This document shows, in pieces, positions 7,728 to 16,528 of a stretch of 64,000 nt of DNA. The stretch is from positions 33,222 to 97,221 of the forward strand of contig JAJFVF010000005.1 of the NCBI GenBank assembly GCA_021371935.1, in the 5' to 3' direction. Position numbers and translations under genes: made by a program. Positions within the stretch are counted from its first letter, which is position 1; each line of letters begins with the position of its first letter. The notes beneath the pieces were generated by a model. It was not told the DNA's origin and searched no databases. It saw nothing but the letters and a program-made list of their open reading frames with translations. The DNA is from a bacterium (lineage in GTDB: Bacteria; Armatimonadota; UBA5829).

Positions 7728-8351
7728 ATGCCCGCCAAATCAGAGAAAATGGATACAGTTCGGGAAATTTGCGTTGATCCCAAACCAAATGGCCTTAGAG
7801 CAGTTTATCTGGTCGAAACACGCTCAGAAAATGAAGAGCGAGAAATTGCCAGACTCTTTTCCGAACTGGAACCCGAACTTATGATCAGGCAGCTATCAAA
7901 AGGAAGACTCGTCAGCTATGTCGTACAGGCACATGAATCAAATGCAAGTATGCTCAATGAAATCGAAGATGTTCTGAAAAACAACTATGCATTTGTCGTT
8001 ACCCAGAGATCGTTTGATGAACTAAGCTGCCGCATCATAAAAGAACTTGCAAGGCATACGGGAAGTAGACTCCTGCCGATTCCGAAATGCAATATCTGTG
8101 GCAATGTGGACCCATTTCCAACTACCACCGTCAACCTCTCTGATAATGATGGGGGTGTGCTGGCAACCAGGAGTTATTGCGCAAGATGCACGGCAGAAGC
8201 AGCCGCAGCCGGCAACAAGGTAAACAACATAGAATTTATTAAGTCCCTGCTGGCGGCAGATGAGCATAATTTCGATGGGATCAAACACGCCAGACTTGTT
8301 CGACATCCATCACGCAAACGACCTATACGATATCGCGTATTTGATATTTAG
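7728..8351 (+). CDS. Unrecognised protein with C-terminal zinc ribbon
   Basis: The 207-residue protein belongs to no family I recognise. Residues 1-110 are mixed alpha/beta, with the segment RSENEEREIARLFSELEPEL. The C-terminal half has two CxxC pairs, CNIC (121-124) and CARC (151-154), 26 residues apart, which would hold one zinc. The tail is basic (RLVRHPSRKRPIRYRVFDI). The start at 7728 has AAAGGAG at proper spacing; a frame to 7686 lacks one. It has its own near-consensus promoter, so co-regulation with the fused polymerase is not implied by the DNA. A role in nucleic-acid binding is possible from the zinc ribbon and basic tail. Confidence 0.72.
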   Translation: MPAKSEKMDTVREICVDPKPNGLRAVYLVETRSENEEREIARLFSELEPELMIRQLSKGRLVSYVVQAHESNASMLNEIEDVLKNNYAFVVTQRSFDELSCRIIKELARHTGSRLLPIPKCNICGNVDPFPTTTVNLSDNDGGVLATRSYCARCTAEAAAAGNKVNNIEFIKSLLAADEHNFDGIKHARLVRHPSRKRPIRYRVFDI

Positions 8352-8380
8352 AATTTTATATTTTAGATTTGGGAATTAGA

Positions 8381-8806
8381 TTGTTTTCAGGCGCATACGA
8401 ACATACAGTAGATGATAAAGGACGAACCGTCATTCCTGCGCGCTTCCGGCAAAAGCTGGGTGAGCGATTCGTAATGACAAAAGGTCTGCACGGCTGTTTG
8501 TGGGTGTTTCCTGAAAATACTTGGACGCAAATTCAACAAAAACTCACACCTAAAACGCTCCTGGACGAACGAGGAGTCAAGCTCGAACGATATTTCCTGG
8601 GCGCAGCATGTGAGTGTACGCCCGACAGGCAGGGCCGCGTGCCGATGTCTTCGATCTTAATGAACCACGCCGGCATAAAGACCGGCGATGCGATTTCAAT
8701 AATCGGATTGAGCGATAAAGTCGAAATATGGAGCACGTCCAGATGGGATGAGTTTAATGCAGGATTGACCGACGATGTTATCGCGGAACTGGGCAGGGAT
8801 GCCTAG
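8381..8806 (+). CDS. mraZ: MraZ transcriptional regulator
   Basis: A 141-residue double AbrB/SpoVT-type DNA-binding protein. Both halves show the DxxGR pattern: MFSGAYEHTVDDKGRTVIPA at the N-terminus and CTPDRQGRVPMSS in the second repeat. MraZ normally heads the dcw cluster and represses it by binding GTG repeats. Here no mraW/rsmH, ftsL or murE follows; instead there are hairpins and a convergent dedA gene. The TTG at 8381 is chosen because MF(S/M)G is where the family begins; another TTG at 8369 adds four residues. The Shine-Dalgarno is weak. Confidence 0.9.
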   Translation: MFSGAYEHTVDDKGRTVIPARFRQKLGERFVMTKGLHGCLWVFPENTWTQIQQKLTPKTLLDERGVKLERYFLGAACECTPDRQGRVPMSSILMNHAGIKTGDAISIIGLSDKVEIWSTSRWDEFNAGLTDDVIAELGRDA

Positions 8807-8807
8807 C

Positions 8808-8878
8808 GCGCATTATTCACGAGAAACGTGAATGATGCGCGGCCCGGACCCGAAATAGCTCGACGAGCATAATTCGGG
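8808..8878. repeat. Bipartite palindromic repeat, copy 1
   Basis: Two consecutive hairpins. Stem 1 is GCGCATTATTCAC (8808-8820) with GTGAATGATGCGC (8828-8840). Stem 2 has CCCGAA (8849-8854) with TTCGGG (8873-8878) plus inner pairing. The same order of hairpins, with the same 7-base first loop, occurs at 42355-42424. Confidence 0.65.
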
Positions 8879-8909
8879 CTAGAACCCGTGATACTCGCAC
8901 CAAGGCAAG

Positions 8910-8946
8910 AAAAACAGCCGGAGGCAGGGATGCCCCGGCTGTTTTT
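8910..8946. terminator. Bidirectional terminator between mraZ and dedA
   Basis: AAAAACAGCCGG (8910-8921) pairs with CCGGCTGTTTTT (8935-8946). It gives a U-tract in both directions, fitting convergent genes. The loop holds a GGCAGGGATGCC core like the REP-like hairpins at 20255-20379. Confidence 0.85.
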
Positions 8947-8955
8947 CCTTAAAAC

Positions 8956-9600
8956 TTATGATTGCGTCTTTTTCCGATATTCCTTTTCGCTCTTGATATG
9001 GTGATAAACATACAGCACTATAAGGATCACTATTACAGCCAGAATTGCAGTGTCTGCTTTATGAAAATAGGGTTTTAGCGTGGTATCCCACTGTGGTCCC
9101 AAGGCTTTGCCAACCCATGCGAGAGCAATACACCAAGGCAGCGAACCAAGGAAAGTATATAGGATGAACCGCCAGAATTTCATTCCTGATATCCCGGCGG
9201 GAAATGAAATGAACGTCCGAACTACCGGCATCAGACGGCTGAAAAATATAGCAGCATCGCCATATCTTGCAAACCACGCATCCGCTTTATCCAGGTCTTT
9301 GTGGCGGATGAGTATATAGCGGCCGTACTTCTCGATAAACGGCCTGCCGCCGTATTTACCTGCCCAATACGCCACCATCGACCCCCATACACACCCGAGC
9401 GCACCTGCCACACCCATACCCCAGATGCTGAACTGCGACGGGTCCTTAAAGACCAGATATCCACCATAGGGCATAATAATCTCACTTGGCAAAGGTATGC
9501 AGGCACTCTCGATACCCATCATTATCATAATGCCGTAGTAACCGAGTGCCTCGATATTCGTTGTGGTCCATTGTGTTATTGCGTGGAGTATTGACTGCAA
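8956..9600 (-). CDS. DedA-family membrane protein
   Basis: About 214 residues in the inner membrane, with the DedA/VTT core GIESACIPLPSEIIMPYGGY followed by FFSRLMPVVRTFISFPAG. The latter carries the conserved R and the xRxxPxxRxxxxxxAG pattern. DedA proteins are proposed lipid scramblases or flippases linked to membrane-potential homeostasis and undecaprenyl-phosphate recycling. Four to five transmembrane segments are visible and the tail is basic (KSEKEYRKKTQS). Start set at a TTG (9600) preceded by AGGGGA; the frame extends to 9675 but those residues look non-coding. Convergent with mraZ. Confidence 0.9.
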   Translation of the reverse strand: MQSILHAITQWTTTNIEALGYYGIMIMMGIESACIPLPSEIIMPYGGYLVFKDPSQFSIWGMGVAGALGCVWGSMVAYWAGKYGGRPFIEKYGRYILIRHKDLDKADAWFARYGDAAIFFSRLMPVVRTFISFPAGISGMKFWRFILYTFLGSLPWCIALAWVGKALGPQWDTTLKPYFHKADTAILAVIVILIVLYVYHHIKSEKEYRKKTQS

Positions 9601-9825
9601 TTGATTCCCCTGTTTGAAGTAGATTGATAAATTATACCATTTATCCTTGTGCATATCGATGCGAGGGTATAACATGATGACGGCTCTCTATGCTCTACAC
9701 CGCGGAGACAGTCCGCGTACAGATGATTCGGGTGCTCGCTCGGGTCATTTCAGTCTGGTTTCCTTCGCAGTGCACATGGGGTAAGTTTTGGCGAGTGTTA
9801 AATCTCGCGAAAGGAGACCGTCGAG

Positions 9826-11358
9826 TTGTCTAGAATAAGAAAAGTCACGTTTGTTGAACCTAAACCGCCGGGCTATCATGTCTACTCGGGCATAGCGCTG
9901 CCCAGGCTCGGCCTGCCTCTGATGGGCGCTATGCTTAAAAATAAAGGCATAGACGTGTCCATATACTGCCAGGATATTCAGGATGTGGACTACACTGATC
10001 TGCTCTCGTCAGATATGATAGGCATATCCACCACAACTTCCACCGCACCTGAAGGCTACAAAATTGCCCAGTTGGCTAAAGAAGCCGGGATACCGGTCGT
10101 AGTCGGAGGATCGCATGTGACTTTTCTCGCTGAAGAAGCACTTCAGCACGCAGACTATTGCGTAAGGGGCGAAGGCGAATATGCGATGGTTGAGCTGGTG
10201 GAGGCTTTGGACAACGGCTCAGGACTGGCTAATGTTGCGGGTCTGTCATACAAGGTAGGCAATGAGATCAGGCATAACCCTGCAAGACCGCTGGTTTGTG
10301 ACCTGGATGCGCTGCCGTTCCCGGACCTCTCGCTCATCAAAGGGCATGAAAAGATCAAAATTACACCAATTGCAACCTCGCGAGGATGTCCATTCGACTG
10401 CAGCTTCTGCTCGGTCACCAAAATGTTCGGCAGGAAATACCGCGAACGCAGCATCGCAAACGTAGTAGAAGAAATAGAGCAGCTTGAACCCAAAAGTATT
10501 TTTTACTATGACGACAACTTCACGGCGGACCGTGAACGCACGAAAGTGCTGCTCGACACCCTTCTTTCAAAAGGGATCACGCCAAAATGGACGGCTCAGG
10601 CGCGGGTGGATGTGGTAAAAGACAAAGATCTGCTCAAGCTGATGAAACGCTCGAACTGCAGTATGCTCTATATAGGTTTCGAGTCGGTGAACCCGGCCAC
10701 ACTCAAAGAATATAACAAGCGGCAATCTGTGGAAGAGATAGCTGAATCAATACGGATACTGCATCATTATGGGATCATGACGCACGGAATGTTCGTCTTC
10801 GGGGCTGAGAATGATGACGCTCAGAGTCTGCGGACAACACTCAACTTCGCCCTCAAAAACAACATAGACACAACTCAGTTCATGATCCTCACCCCTCTGC
10901 CGGGCACGCCGTATTATGACAAGATGGTCAGTGAAGATCGGCTGCTCACAAGGGACTGGCAGCTCTACGACGGACAGCACGTCGTCTATCAGCCAGTAAA
11001 GATGAGCCCTTATGAACTCCAGAAAGAGACATTCAAGGTCATGAAGCGCTTTTACAGTCTGCGAGAGTGTGTTAAAATGCTCTGTGGACTGGAAACGCTC
11101 AAGTTTACGTTCAAAATCAACTTGAGCATACTCAGCGGAAAATGGGACTGGGCAAAAAAGCAGATATATAACCGCGCATGGAAATGTTTCTATCGCGCGT
11201 ACGGACATAAGCTGATCCGCCGCTGGGAAGAAGCCAACAAAGACTTCGGAGAAAGGGTTAAGGCGCTGGCTGAAAGGGCGCGCGCACTGCGTGCGGCGAA
11301 GATGACCTCGCCAAAAAAGTTGATTGATGTCTACCAGGTTAAACAAGATAAAAGCTGA
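9826..11358 (+). CDS. B12-binding-domain radical SAM protein
   Basis: A 510-residue enzyme. An N-terminal cobalamin-binding domain (residues 1-140: GLPLMGAMLKNKGIDVSIYC, VVVGGSHVTFLAEEAL, CVRGEGEYAMVEL) lacks the DxHxxG motif, as in many class B proteins. The radical SAM cluster motif CPFDCSFC has C188, C192 and C195. It is followed by YYDDNFTADRERTKVLLDTL and GFESVNPATLKEYNKRQ. The 120-residue helical C-terminus is basic. Relatives act on lipids, hopanoids, tetrapyrroles and natural products; the substrate here is unknown. TTG start with AAAGGAG at 9810-9816. galK overlaps its end by 32 bases, so the pair is co-transcribed. Confidence 0.88.
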   Translation: MSRIRKVTFVEPKPPGYHVYSGIALPRLGLPLMGAMLKNKGIDVSIYCQDIQDVDYTDLLSSDMIGISTTTSTAPEGYKIAQLAKEAGIPVVVGGSHVTFLAEEALQHADYCVRGEGEYAMVELVEALDNGSGLANVAGLSYKVGNEIRHNPARPLVCDLDALPFPDLSLIKGHEKIKITPIATSRGCPFDCSFCSVTKMFGRKYRERSIANVVEEIEQLEPKSIFYYDDNFTADRERTKVLLDTLLSKGITPKWTAQARVDVVKDKDLLKLMKRSNCSMLYIGFESVNPATLKEYNKRQSVEEIAESIRILHHYGIMTHGMFVFGAENDDAQSLRTTLNFALKNNIDTTQFMILTPLPGTPYYDKMVSEDRLLTRDWQLYDGQHVVYQPVKMSPYELQKETFKVMKRFYSLRECVKMLCGLETLKFTFKINLSILSGKWDWAKKQIYNRAWKCFYRAYGHKLIRRWEEANKDFGERVKALAERARALRAAKMTSPKKLIDVYQVKQDKS

Positions 11359-12490
11359 TTTCGAGCGGCTGTACGGCTCTTCACCAACAATAATTGTAAA
11401 GGCTCCCGGCAGAGTCGATCTGATGGGTAATCATACTGACTATAATGGCGGGTTCGTGCTGCCGGTGGCTGTGAACCTCGATGTGATTGCAGCAGGGCGG
11501 CTTCGAGATGATGGGACGGTTTCGGTATACTCACAAAATTTTGAAGCAGAGTCAAAATTTTCGCTCAACGATATCGTCCATGATGATGTAAACACATGGA
11601 GCAACTATGTGCGTGGGGTGGTGCTTTTTCTGCAGGAAGCGGGTATCGAACTGCGCGGCGCAGATATCGTGATGCACGGAAATGTGCCGATAGGCTCGGG
11701 AATGTCCAGCTCGGCAGCTATCGAGATGGCGACCGGCTTCCTGTTCCAGAGCCTGCTTGGGTTCGACCTTGGCGGACCGGAAATGGCATTGATCGGCCAG
11801 AAGGCTGAGAACAAGTTCGTAGGAGTCAACACCGGCATCATGGACCAGTTTATCTCGCGGCTGGGTAAAAAAGACCATGCGCTCTTTATCGACTGCCGCA
11901 CCCTGGAATATGATCAGTTTCCACTCGACACATCCAGGGTAAAGATAGTCGTCTGCGACACCATGAAGCGCCGCGGATTGGTTGACAGTGAGTATGATCT
12001 GCGGCGGAGTCAATGTGAGGAAGCATCGAGACTCTTTGCAAAGTGGATTCCAAATGTAACTCAGCTCAGAGATGTCTCGCCCGCCGATTTCGAGAAGTAT
12101 AAGGACAAACTACCGGATGTGGTGCGAAAACGCGCTGAGCATGTGATCTACGAAAACGAGCGTGTGTTGCAGAGCCGGGCTGTGCTCGAAAAGGGTGACT
12201 TCGAGGGCTTCGGAAAGCTGATGAATGCCTCTCACGACTCTGCACGCGATCTGTATGAAGTGAGCTGCGCTGAACTTAACGCGATGGCAGAGGTGTGCCG
12301 CAATGCGCCAGGCTCGCTGTGTAATAGAATGGCCGGAGCAGGATTCGGCGGATGCTCTGTCAGCCTGGTAAAAGATAAATTCGTGGAACAATTTACATCG
12401 GTGGTAGCCGTAGAATATGAAAAGAAGACGGGGCTTGCTCCAAACCTATATATCTGCACTGCAGAAGATGGAGCATGCGTAATAGAGTAA
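11327..12490 (+). CDS. galK: Galactokinase
   Basis: A 387-residue GHMP kinase that phosphorylates galactose at C1 in the Leloir pathway. The galactokinase signature is VDLMGNHTDYNGGFVLPVAV (typically GRxNxIGEHTDYN-GGfVLP). The ATP loop is VPIGSGMSSSAAIEMATGFL, and the C-terminal GHMP motif is NRMAGAGFGGCSVSL. The catalytic Asp is expected in GVNTGIMDQFISRLG, which is intact. Length is typical. The ATG at 11327 lies inside the end of the radical SAM gene. No galT or galE is adjacent. Confidence 0.93.
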   Translation: MSTRLNKIKADFERLYGSSPTIIVKAPGRVDLMGNHTDYNGGFVLPVAVNLDVIAAGRLRDDGTVSVYSQNFEAESKFSLNDIVHDDVNTWSNYVRGVVLFLQEAGIELRGADIVMHGNVPIGSGMSSSAAIEMATGFLFQSLLGFDLGGPEMALIGQKAENKFVGVNTGIMDQFISRLGKKDHALFIDCRTLEYDQFPLDTSRVKIVVCDTMKRRGLVDSEYDLRRSQCEEASRLFAKWIPNVTQLRDVSPADFEKYKDKLPDVVRKRAEHVIYENERVLQSRAVLEKGDFEGFGKLMNASHDSARDLYEVSCAELNAMAEVCRNAPGSLCNRMAGAGFGGCSVSLVKDKFVEQFTSVVAVEYEKKTGLAPNLYICTAEDGACVIE

Positions 12491-12523
12491 ATAGGCATTT
12501 TCTGATAGAGAAGGTGACAAGAC

Positions 12524-13042
12524 GTGAAATGCAAAAAATGCGGTGCTGAGCTTCATGAAGACCAGAAAGTGTGCATAGCATGCGGAACACGCACGATCCG
12601 CGGCGATAATTATGAATATGACAGCCAGGTTGCATGGCGACCGTCAAGAAATATGTGGATCGCGGCAGCAGGCGTAGTGGTGCTTGTAGTCATCGCGATA
12701 ATCCTCAACTCCATGCGCACGGTTCCGCCGAAAGATGTCGCAAATGAATGGTTTAGCGCAATGACCCAGAGAAAAGTCAGGGATGCACGCGAGTTGTCGA
12801 CGCCCCGCTTGGAGGAAGACCTTCAATCACGTGGGATGGATTTGATCGCGATTTCTGAAGAATATTATGGCGACATTACGTCCAGCGGCGGCTCATTTGA
12901 AATCAGCAACCCCAAACCCGCCGGAAAAAATGCGCTCAGTTTCGATGTCTCCATAAACTATAATGATGGTGAACCGACTCGCGGCTATTGCCTTGAAATG
13001 GTTAAAGTGGGACGGCAGTGGCGTGTCGATAAGATAATGTAG
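12524..13042 (+). CDS. Membrane-anchored zinc-ribbon protein with NTF2-like extracellular part
   Basis: The 172-residue protein opens with a rubredoxin-like zinc ribbon, MKCKKCGAELHEDQKVCIAC (two CxxC pairs). One transmembrane helix follows (about 44-63: MWIAAAGVVVLVVIAIILNS). The outer domain of about 105 residues resembles DUF4878/NTF2-like lumenal domains (DVANEWFSAMTQRKVRDARE, ending VGRQWRVDKIM). Such proteins are common and unassigned. GTG start with an AGAAGG site upstream. Convergent with the prepilin gene, only 9 bases apart, with no terminator visible. Confidence 0.75.
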   Translation: MKCKKCGAELHEDQKVCIACGTRTIRGDNYEYDSQVAWRPSRNMWIAAAGVVVLVVIAIILNSMRTVPPKDVANEWFSAMTQRKVRDARELSTPRLEEDLQSRGMDLIAISEEYYGDITSSGGSFEISNPKPAGKNALSFDVSINYNDGEPTRGYCLEMVKVGRQWRVDKIM

Positions 13043-13051
13043 TGTCGCTGC

Positions 13052-13792
13052 TTAATGGCTTCTATTATCGACATACCAGTAATGGCCGTTTGTTTGCCAA
13101 TTATAAATATAGGTCTTGTTAAACCACTTTGCGTGACCATCACAAAAAATGAAGATCGCTCCACCATTGTGCCTGAAATCCGGAGGAACATAAAAGCTGC
13201 CGGAAGTAAGTGCTTTGATGACATCATTAAAGGCGTTCCTTCCAGTGTAGCCGGGGAATAGGTAAGCAATATCGGAATCATCGCTGGACTTGCTGTCACC
13301 AAATGCAATGTGCCTGCTCGCTGATACCAGATCAGATATATTGTAAGGGTCGGGTGTATACATATTGCTGTTTTTGCCGCGGCCGACACCATTAGCCTTG
13401 CCGCCTCCACCGTCACTTGTGTTGTAGCCCCATCCGCCGGTCTTCCTATCGGCATCCGCGCTGTAACCAGCCGTTGTGTCTGCAGTGAAACGCCTGCTTG
13501 GAACAGACGGGCAGGTATATACATCCAGGCTCTTTGTGTATTTGTACAAACCATGCGCCCATGTCAGTGTGCTGTCACCAGGTCTAAACATCCAGCAGAG
13601 CGGGAACTTACCGTTGTGGTCATCCAAATACAAATTTAAGGCCATTCCAAGCTGCCCACCGTGTTTGAGACAGACAGTCTGCCTGGCTTTTTCCTTCGCA
13701 CCGGCAAACACAGGAAACAGTATTGCCGCCAGTATCGCTATGATTGCAATTACTACCAGCAGCTCGATTAACGTAAACCCTCTTTTTCTCAT
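13052..13792 (-). CDS. Type II secretion/pilin-like protein (DUF1559 type)
   Basis: A 246-residue secreted protein with a class III prepilin leader. MRKRG is followed by FTLIELLVVIAIIAILAAIL, with cleavage expected after Gly-5 and Glu at +5. Then comes FPVFAGAKEKARQTVC, typical of pseudopilin-like proteins of Armatimonadota. The C-terminal domain ends with RHNGGAIFIFCDGHAKWF, the H-X9-DG marker of this family. These proteins are usually very numerous in such genomes and have unknown structural roles. ATG at 13792 is preferred over the 13813 extension because it gives a correct leader. It has its own promoter. Confidence 0.9.
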   Translation of the reverse strand: MRKRGFTLIELLVVIAIIAILAAILFPVFAGAKEKARQTVCLKHGGQLGMALNLYLDDHNGKFPLCWMFRPGDSTLTWAHGLYKYTKSLDVYTCPSVPSRRFTADTTAGYSADADRKTGGWGYNTSDGGGGKANGVGRGKNSNMYTPDPYNISDLVSASRHIAFGDSKSSDDSDIAYLFPGYTGRNAFNDVIKALTSGSFYVPPDFRHNGGAIFIFCDGHAKWFNKTYIYNWQTNGHYWYVDNRSH

Positions 13793-13887
13793 CGCAGCAA
13801 ACACCTCTCCCAAGATGACCTAATCAGCATTTCAATCTAAAAAATACCATATGCTATTTTTTAAGCTACATAATGCATGGTATTTGT

Positions 13888-13916
13888 ATTATGCATCCGC
13901 CATGGCAGTTTGTCAA
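13888..13916 (-). promoter_or_regulatory. Sigma-70 promoter of the prepilin-like gene
   Basis: Minus strand TTGACA (13916-13911), 17 bases, CATAAT (13893-13888). The -10 lies within an ATGCAT-N12-ATGCAT inverted repeat that could be an operator. Confidence 0.65.
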
Positions 13917-13963
13917 TAAGTATATTGACGTAATTGCAATATATAGAATTATTGCCTCTTTAC

Positions 13964-13992
13964 TTGCCTGTTTGCGCACTATTATCTACAAT
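13964..13992 (+). promoter_or_regulatory. Sigma-70 promoter of ribF
   Basis: TTGCCT (13964-13969), 17 bases, TACAAT (13987-13992), 57 bases before the ribF start. Confidence 0.5.
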
Positions 13993-14049
13993 AATGTGTG
14001 TTATGGTGGAGCCATCGGTCTGTCAGCTCTGGAGTTTTATGAGGAGTAA

Positions 14050-14973
14050 ATGAGCGTTATATACGGCTTTGACAATGTTGGACGAGAGTCAAATGGACGT
14101 GCGGTTGCAATAGGTGTGTTCGACGGCGTGCACTGGGGACACAGGGCGATCCTGGAAAAGCTGGTGCATACCGCTGGCGAACATGGGATCAAAAGCGCTG
14201 CACTTACATTTGACAAACATCCTGCCGAAATTCTCGCTCCAACTCGTGCTCCGCAGTATATAAACAGCCTCGACCAAAGGATAGAACTCATCGAAGAGAT
14301 GGGTGTCGATGAAGTGATTGTGGCTGAGTTCGACCACACACTCGCAAACCTGACACGCGAAGACTTTGTTGACAAAATTCTCCTGAAAACTCTGCAGACC
14401 AGACAGATTGTGATCGGCTCGAATTTCAGGTTCGGCAAAGACCGTGCCGGAGATATTCGATATCTCAACGAAATATCTTCAGACACAGGCATTGGCATTA
14501 CCGCAGTGTCGGCAGTCATTGTCGACGGCGGACCGGCAAGCAGCACTCGTATTCGTGCGCTTATATCTCGCGGCGATATGCCCGGTGCCACAAAACTTCT
14601 CGGCAGACCGTTCGCACTGCGTGGAGAAGTAGTCACAGGAGAACAGATTGGCCGCACACTCGGCTTTCCGACAGCAAATATACGAACGGCTCCACGTCAA
14701 ATCATACCCGCACGCGGCGTATATGCTGTCGAATCCACTATTTCCAATACCACATATGCCGGAGTATGCAATATCGGCAGCAGGCCCACATTCGGTGGGG
14801 ACAACACCACCGTTGAAGTACACTTCTCTGACTTCGTCGGAGACCTATATGGCAAAAAACTTGATATAACGTTCCTCCGACGCATGCGCGATGAGATAAC
14901 TTTCGACAGTCCTGAAAAACTCGTTGAACAGATCAGAATGGATATAGAAAAAGCACGCGAAAACAGCATCTAA
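14050..14973 (+). CDS. ribF: Bifunctional riboflavin kinase / FAD synthetase
   Basis: The 307-residue enzyme makes FMN and FAD from riboflavin and ATP. The N-terminal adenylyltransferase domain has AIGVFDGVHWGHRAILEKLV with the (G/H)xGH nucleotidyltransferase motif, and IGSNFRFGKDRAGD. The C-terminal kinase domain has FALRGEVVTGEQIGRTLGFP with TAN (PTAN motif), then RGVYAV and GVCNIGSRPTFGGDNTTVEV. The two domains and length are standard. Start ATG at 14050 with GAGGAG just upstream. Usually found near truB/rbfA, but not here. Confidence 0.95.
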   Translation: MSVIYGFDNVGRESNGRAVAIGVFDGVHWGHRAILEKLVHTAGEHGIKSAALTFDKHPAEILAPTRAPQYINSLDQRIELIEEMGVDEVIVAEFDHTLANLTREDFVDKILLKTLQTRQIVIGSNFRFGKDRAGDIRYLNEISSDTGIGITAVSAVIVDGGPASSTRIRALISRGDMPGATKLLGRPFALRGEVVTGEQIGRTLGFPTANIRTAPRQIIPARGVYAVESTISNTTYAGVCNIGSRPTFGGDNTTVEVHFSDFVGDLYGKKLDITFLRRMRDEITFDSPEKLVEQIRMDIEKARENSI

Positions 14974-15103
14974 GTAAATCACTGTTGGTCGCTTGTATAC
15001 CACTATAGTTTTTCACACCAGTAAAACCACATACAAACGTGCAATTTACTAAGTCAGATTTCCACAGGAAATGTGACTCTTTACTGACCGTAAATTGCTT
15101 AGC
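14971..15103. repeat. MITE-like repeat, copy A
   Basis: Begins at the ribF stop with TAAGTAAAT, contains CTTGTAT and ACGTGCAATTTAC (15037-15049), and ends CGTAAATTGCTTAGC (15089-15103). The ends are imperfect inverted repeats (TAAGTAAAT against TAAGCAATTTAC). A second copy with the same landmarks lies at 19760-19857, also starting at a stop codon. Confidence 0.6.
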
Positions 15104-15456
15104 TTAATCTATCACCACACCCCAAAGAATTAAGCCCAACGTTGACAATTAACCTGCATATTTCAGAATGATTGACAAAATACCAGACACAGTCACACAC
15201 GTGCATAATCTTCCACGATACGATGAATGAAATATATTATATTCATCATTGATTCTCTAATGGACGCTTGTTATCATATGCTCATTGATGGGTTAGTCAG
15301 GTTCATATCGAACGGAGGTGAACAGATAATATAGAACAATTACGATTGACATCGTGTTGAATGGATGCATAAATTGCAAAAAATGCAATCTCAATGCCAA
15401 TAAGACCTATCGACCACCCGTCTGGTTTCCTCATTAACTTGAACAGGAGGCAATTG
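15104..15456. other. Intergenic leader with no gene recognised
   Basis: About 350 AT-rich bases before the beta-helix protein. They hold a GGAGGTGA at 15314-15321 with no usable start after it, and AGGAGG at 15445-15450 for the gene at 15457. No riboswitch or RNA gene was recognised. Confidence 0.5.
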
Positions 15457-16461
15457 ATGAAGAACAGATTTAGCTTTTTTGTGTTGGCAGTATGTTTGCT
15501 CATTATTGCGGCAGTGTCGGCTCAGGCATCAGTAATCTATGTAAAGACTGACGGCAGTGACGGAAATGACGGCTCGACATGGGCATTGGCCAAGGCCACC
15601 ATAGGAGGAGCCTTGAGCGTGGCCTCAAGCGGTGATGAGGTGTGGGTCAAAACAGGCACATACTCGCTTTCCACCGCAATACCTACCGGTGTAAAGCTCT
15701 TTGGAGGCTTTGACGGCACGGAAACTTTACTTGACAGCAGAAACTGGGGCAGCAACACTACGACCATCAATAGTGGTTACATTACTGCAACAGTCACCAG
15801 CGGTTCGTCCGCTATCGACGGTTTTATACTGACAGATCTGTCGGGAATCGACCTTACCGGAGATGTCACATTCTCACATAATGAGGTGGTTGACTGCGAT
15901 AATATCGACCCTGTGATCTCTTGTACGGGTGTTGTCAAGCTGGTCAACAACCTTATCTATAACAACAATGGTTATGAGACACGCCACGAGTCAACATGCA
16001 CGATCACTTGTGCCTCCAGCAACGGCGATGCGATTATTGTTAACAACACAATATCGGACAACGGCTTCTCGGATGGTGGTGGAGCTGCCATTTATTGCAC
16101 GGGCACACCAGACATTGCGAACAACATCATAGTATTCCAAGCAGGTAATGGAATCTATGATGCGTCAGCAGGAACACCGACTGTTTCCCATAATTGTGTG
16201 TATGGAAACGCAATCGCTAATTATCAGGGTTTCCCAATCAATTGGCAGCCGGATAATGACATCAATGTAGACCCGGAATTTTGGGACCGGCCTAATGACG
16301 ATTATAGACTCGATAGAGACTCAGTGTGTGAAGAAATGGGCAGCAACAGCTACATTGATTCCTCTAGCGGTCTCCCTGACTATGCGAGAACAAAGGATTT
16401 TTGGCATCATCAGCGCATCGCTACGATTGTCGACATAGGCGCCTTTGAGTCATGGGATTAA
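15457..16461 (+). CDS. Secreted parallel beta-helix repeat protein
   Basis: A 334-residue exported protein. The signal peptide is MKNRFSFFVLAVCLLIIAAV followed by SAQA, with cleavage before SVIYV. The mature part starts VKTDGSDGNDGSTWALAKAT, the DUF1565-like cap of pectin-lyase-fold proteins. Short Asn-rich turns follow, such as NNLIYNNNG, NNTISDNGF and NNIIVFQ, which are beta-helix rungs. The end (DIGAFESWD) is the common closing motif of this group. ATG at 15457 has AGGAGG 6 bases upstream; upstream codons in frame are not part of the protein. Function is probably cell-surface or carbohydrate contact. It has its own terminator. Confidence 0.85.
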   Translation: MKNRFSFFVLAVCLLIIAAVSAQASVIYVKTDGSDGNDGSTWALAKATIGGALSVASSGDEVWVKTGTYSLSTAIPTGVKLFGGFDGTETLLDSRNWGSNTTTINSGYITATVTSGSSAIDGFILTDLSGIDLTGDVTFSHNEVVDCDNIDPVISCTGVVKLVNNLIYNNNGYETRHESTCTITCASSNGDAIIVNNTISDNGFSDGGGAAIYCTGTPDIANNIIVFQAGNGIYDASAGTPTVSHNCVYGNAIANYQGFPINWQPDNDINVDPEFWDRPNDDYRLDRDSVCEEMGSNSYIDSSSGLPDYARTKDFWHHQRIATIVDIGAFESWD

Positions 16462-16492
16462 CGACTTACCCCTAGAATTTTAGTCACTATTA

Positions 16493-16528
16493 GGCTGGCA
16501 TTGACATTCTTATGAGTGTCTGCCAGCC
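16493..16528 (+). terminator. Terminator after the beta-helix gene
   Basis: GGCTGGCA (16493-16500) pairs with TGCCAGCC (16521-16528), with extra inner GACA/TGTC pairing, then TTTACTG. Confidence 0.75.

Noticed and set aside
9676..9825. Possible structured leader (riboswitch-like) before the B12-radical SAM gene
   Set aside because: No cobalamin or other riboswitch core motif could be identified; only a normal AAAGGAG site is clear.
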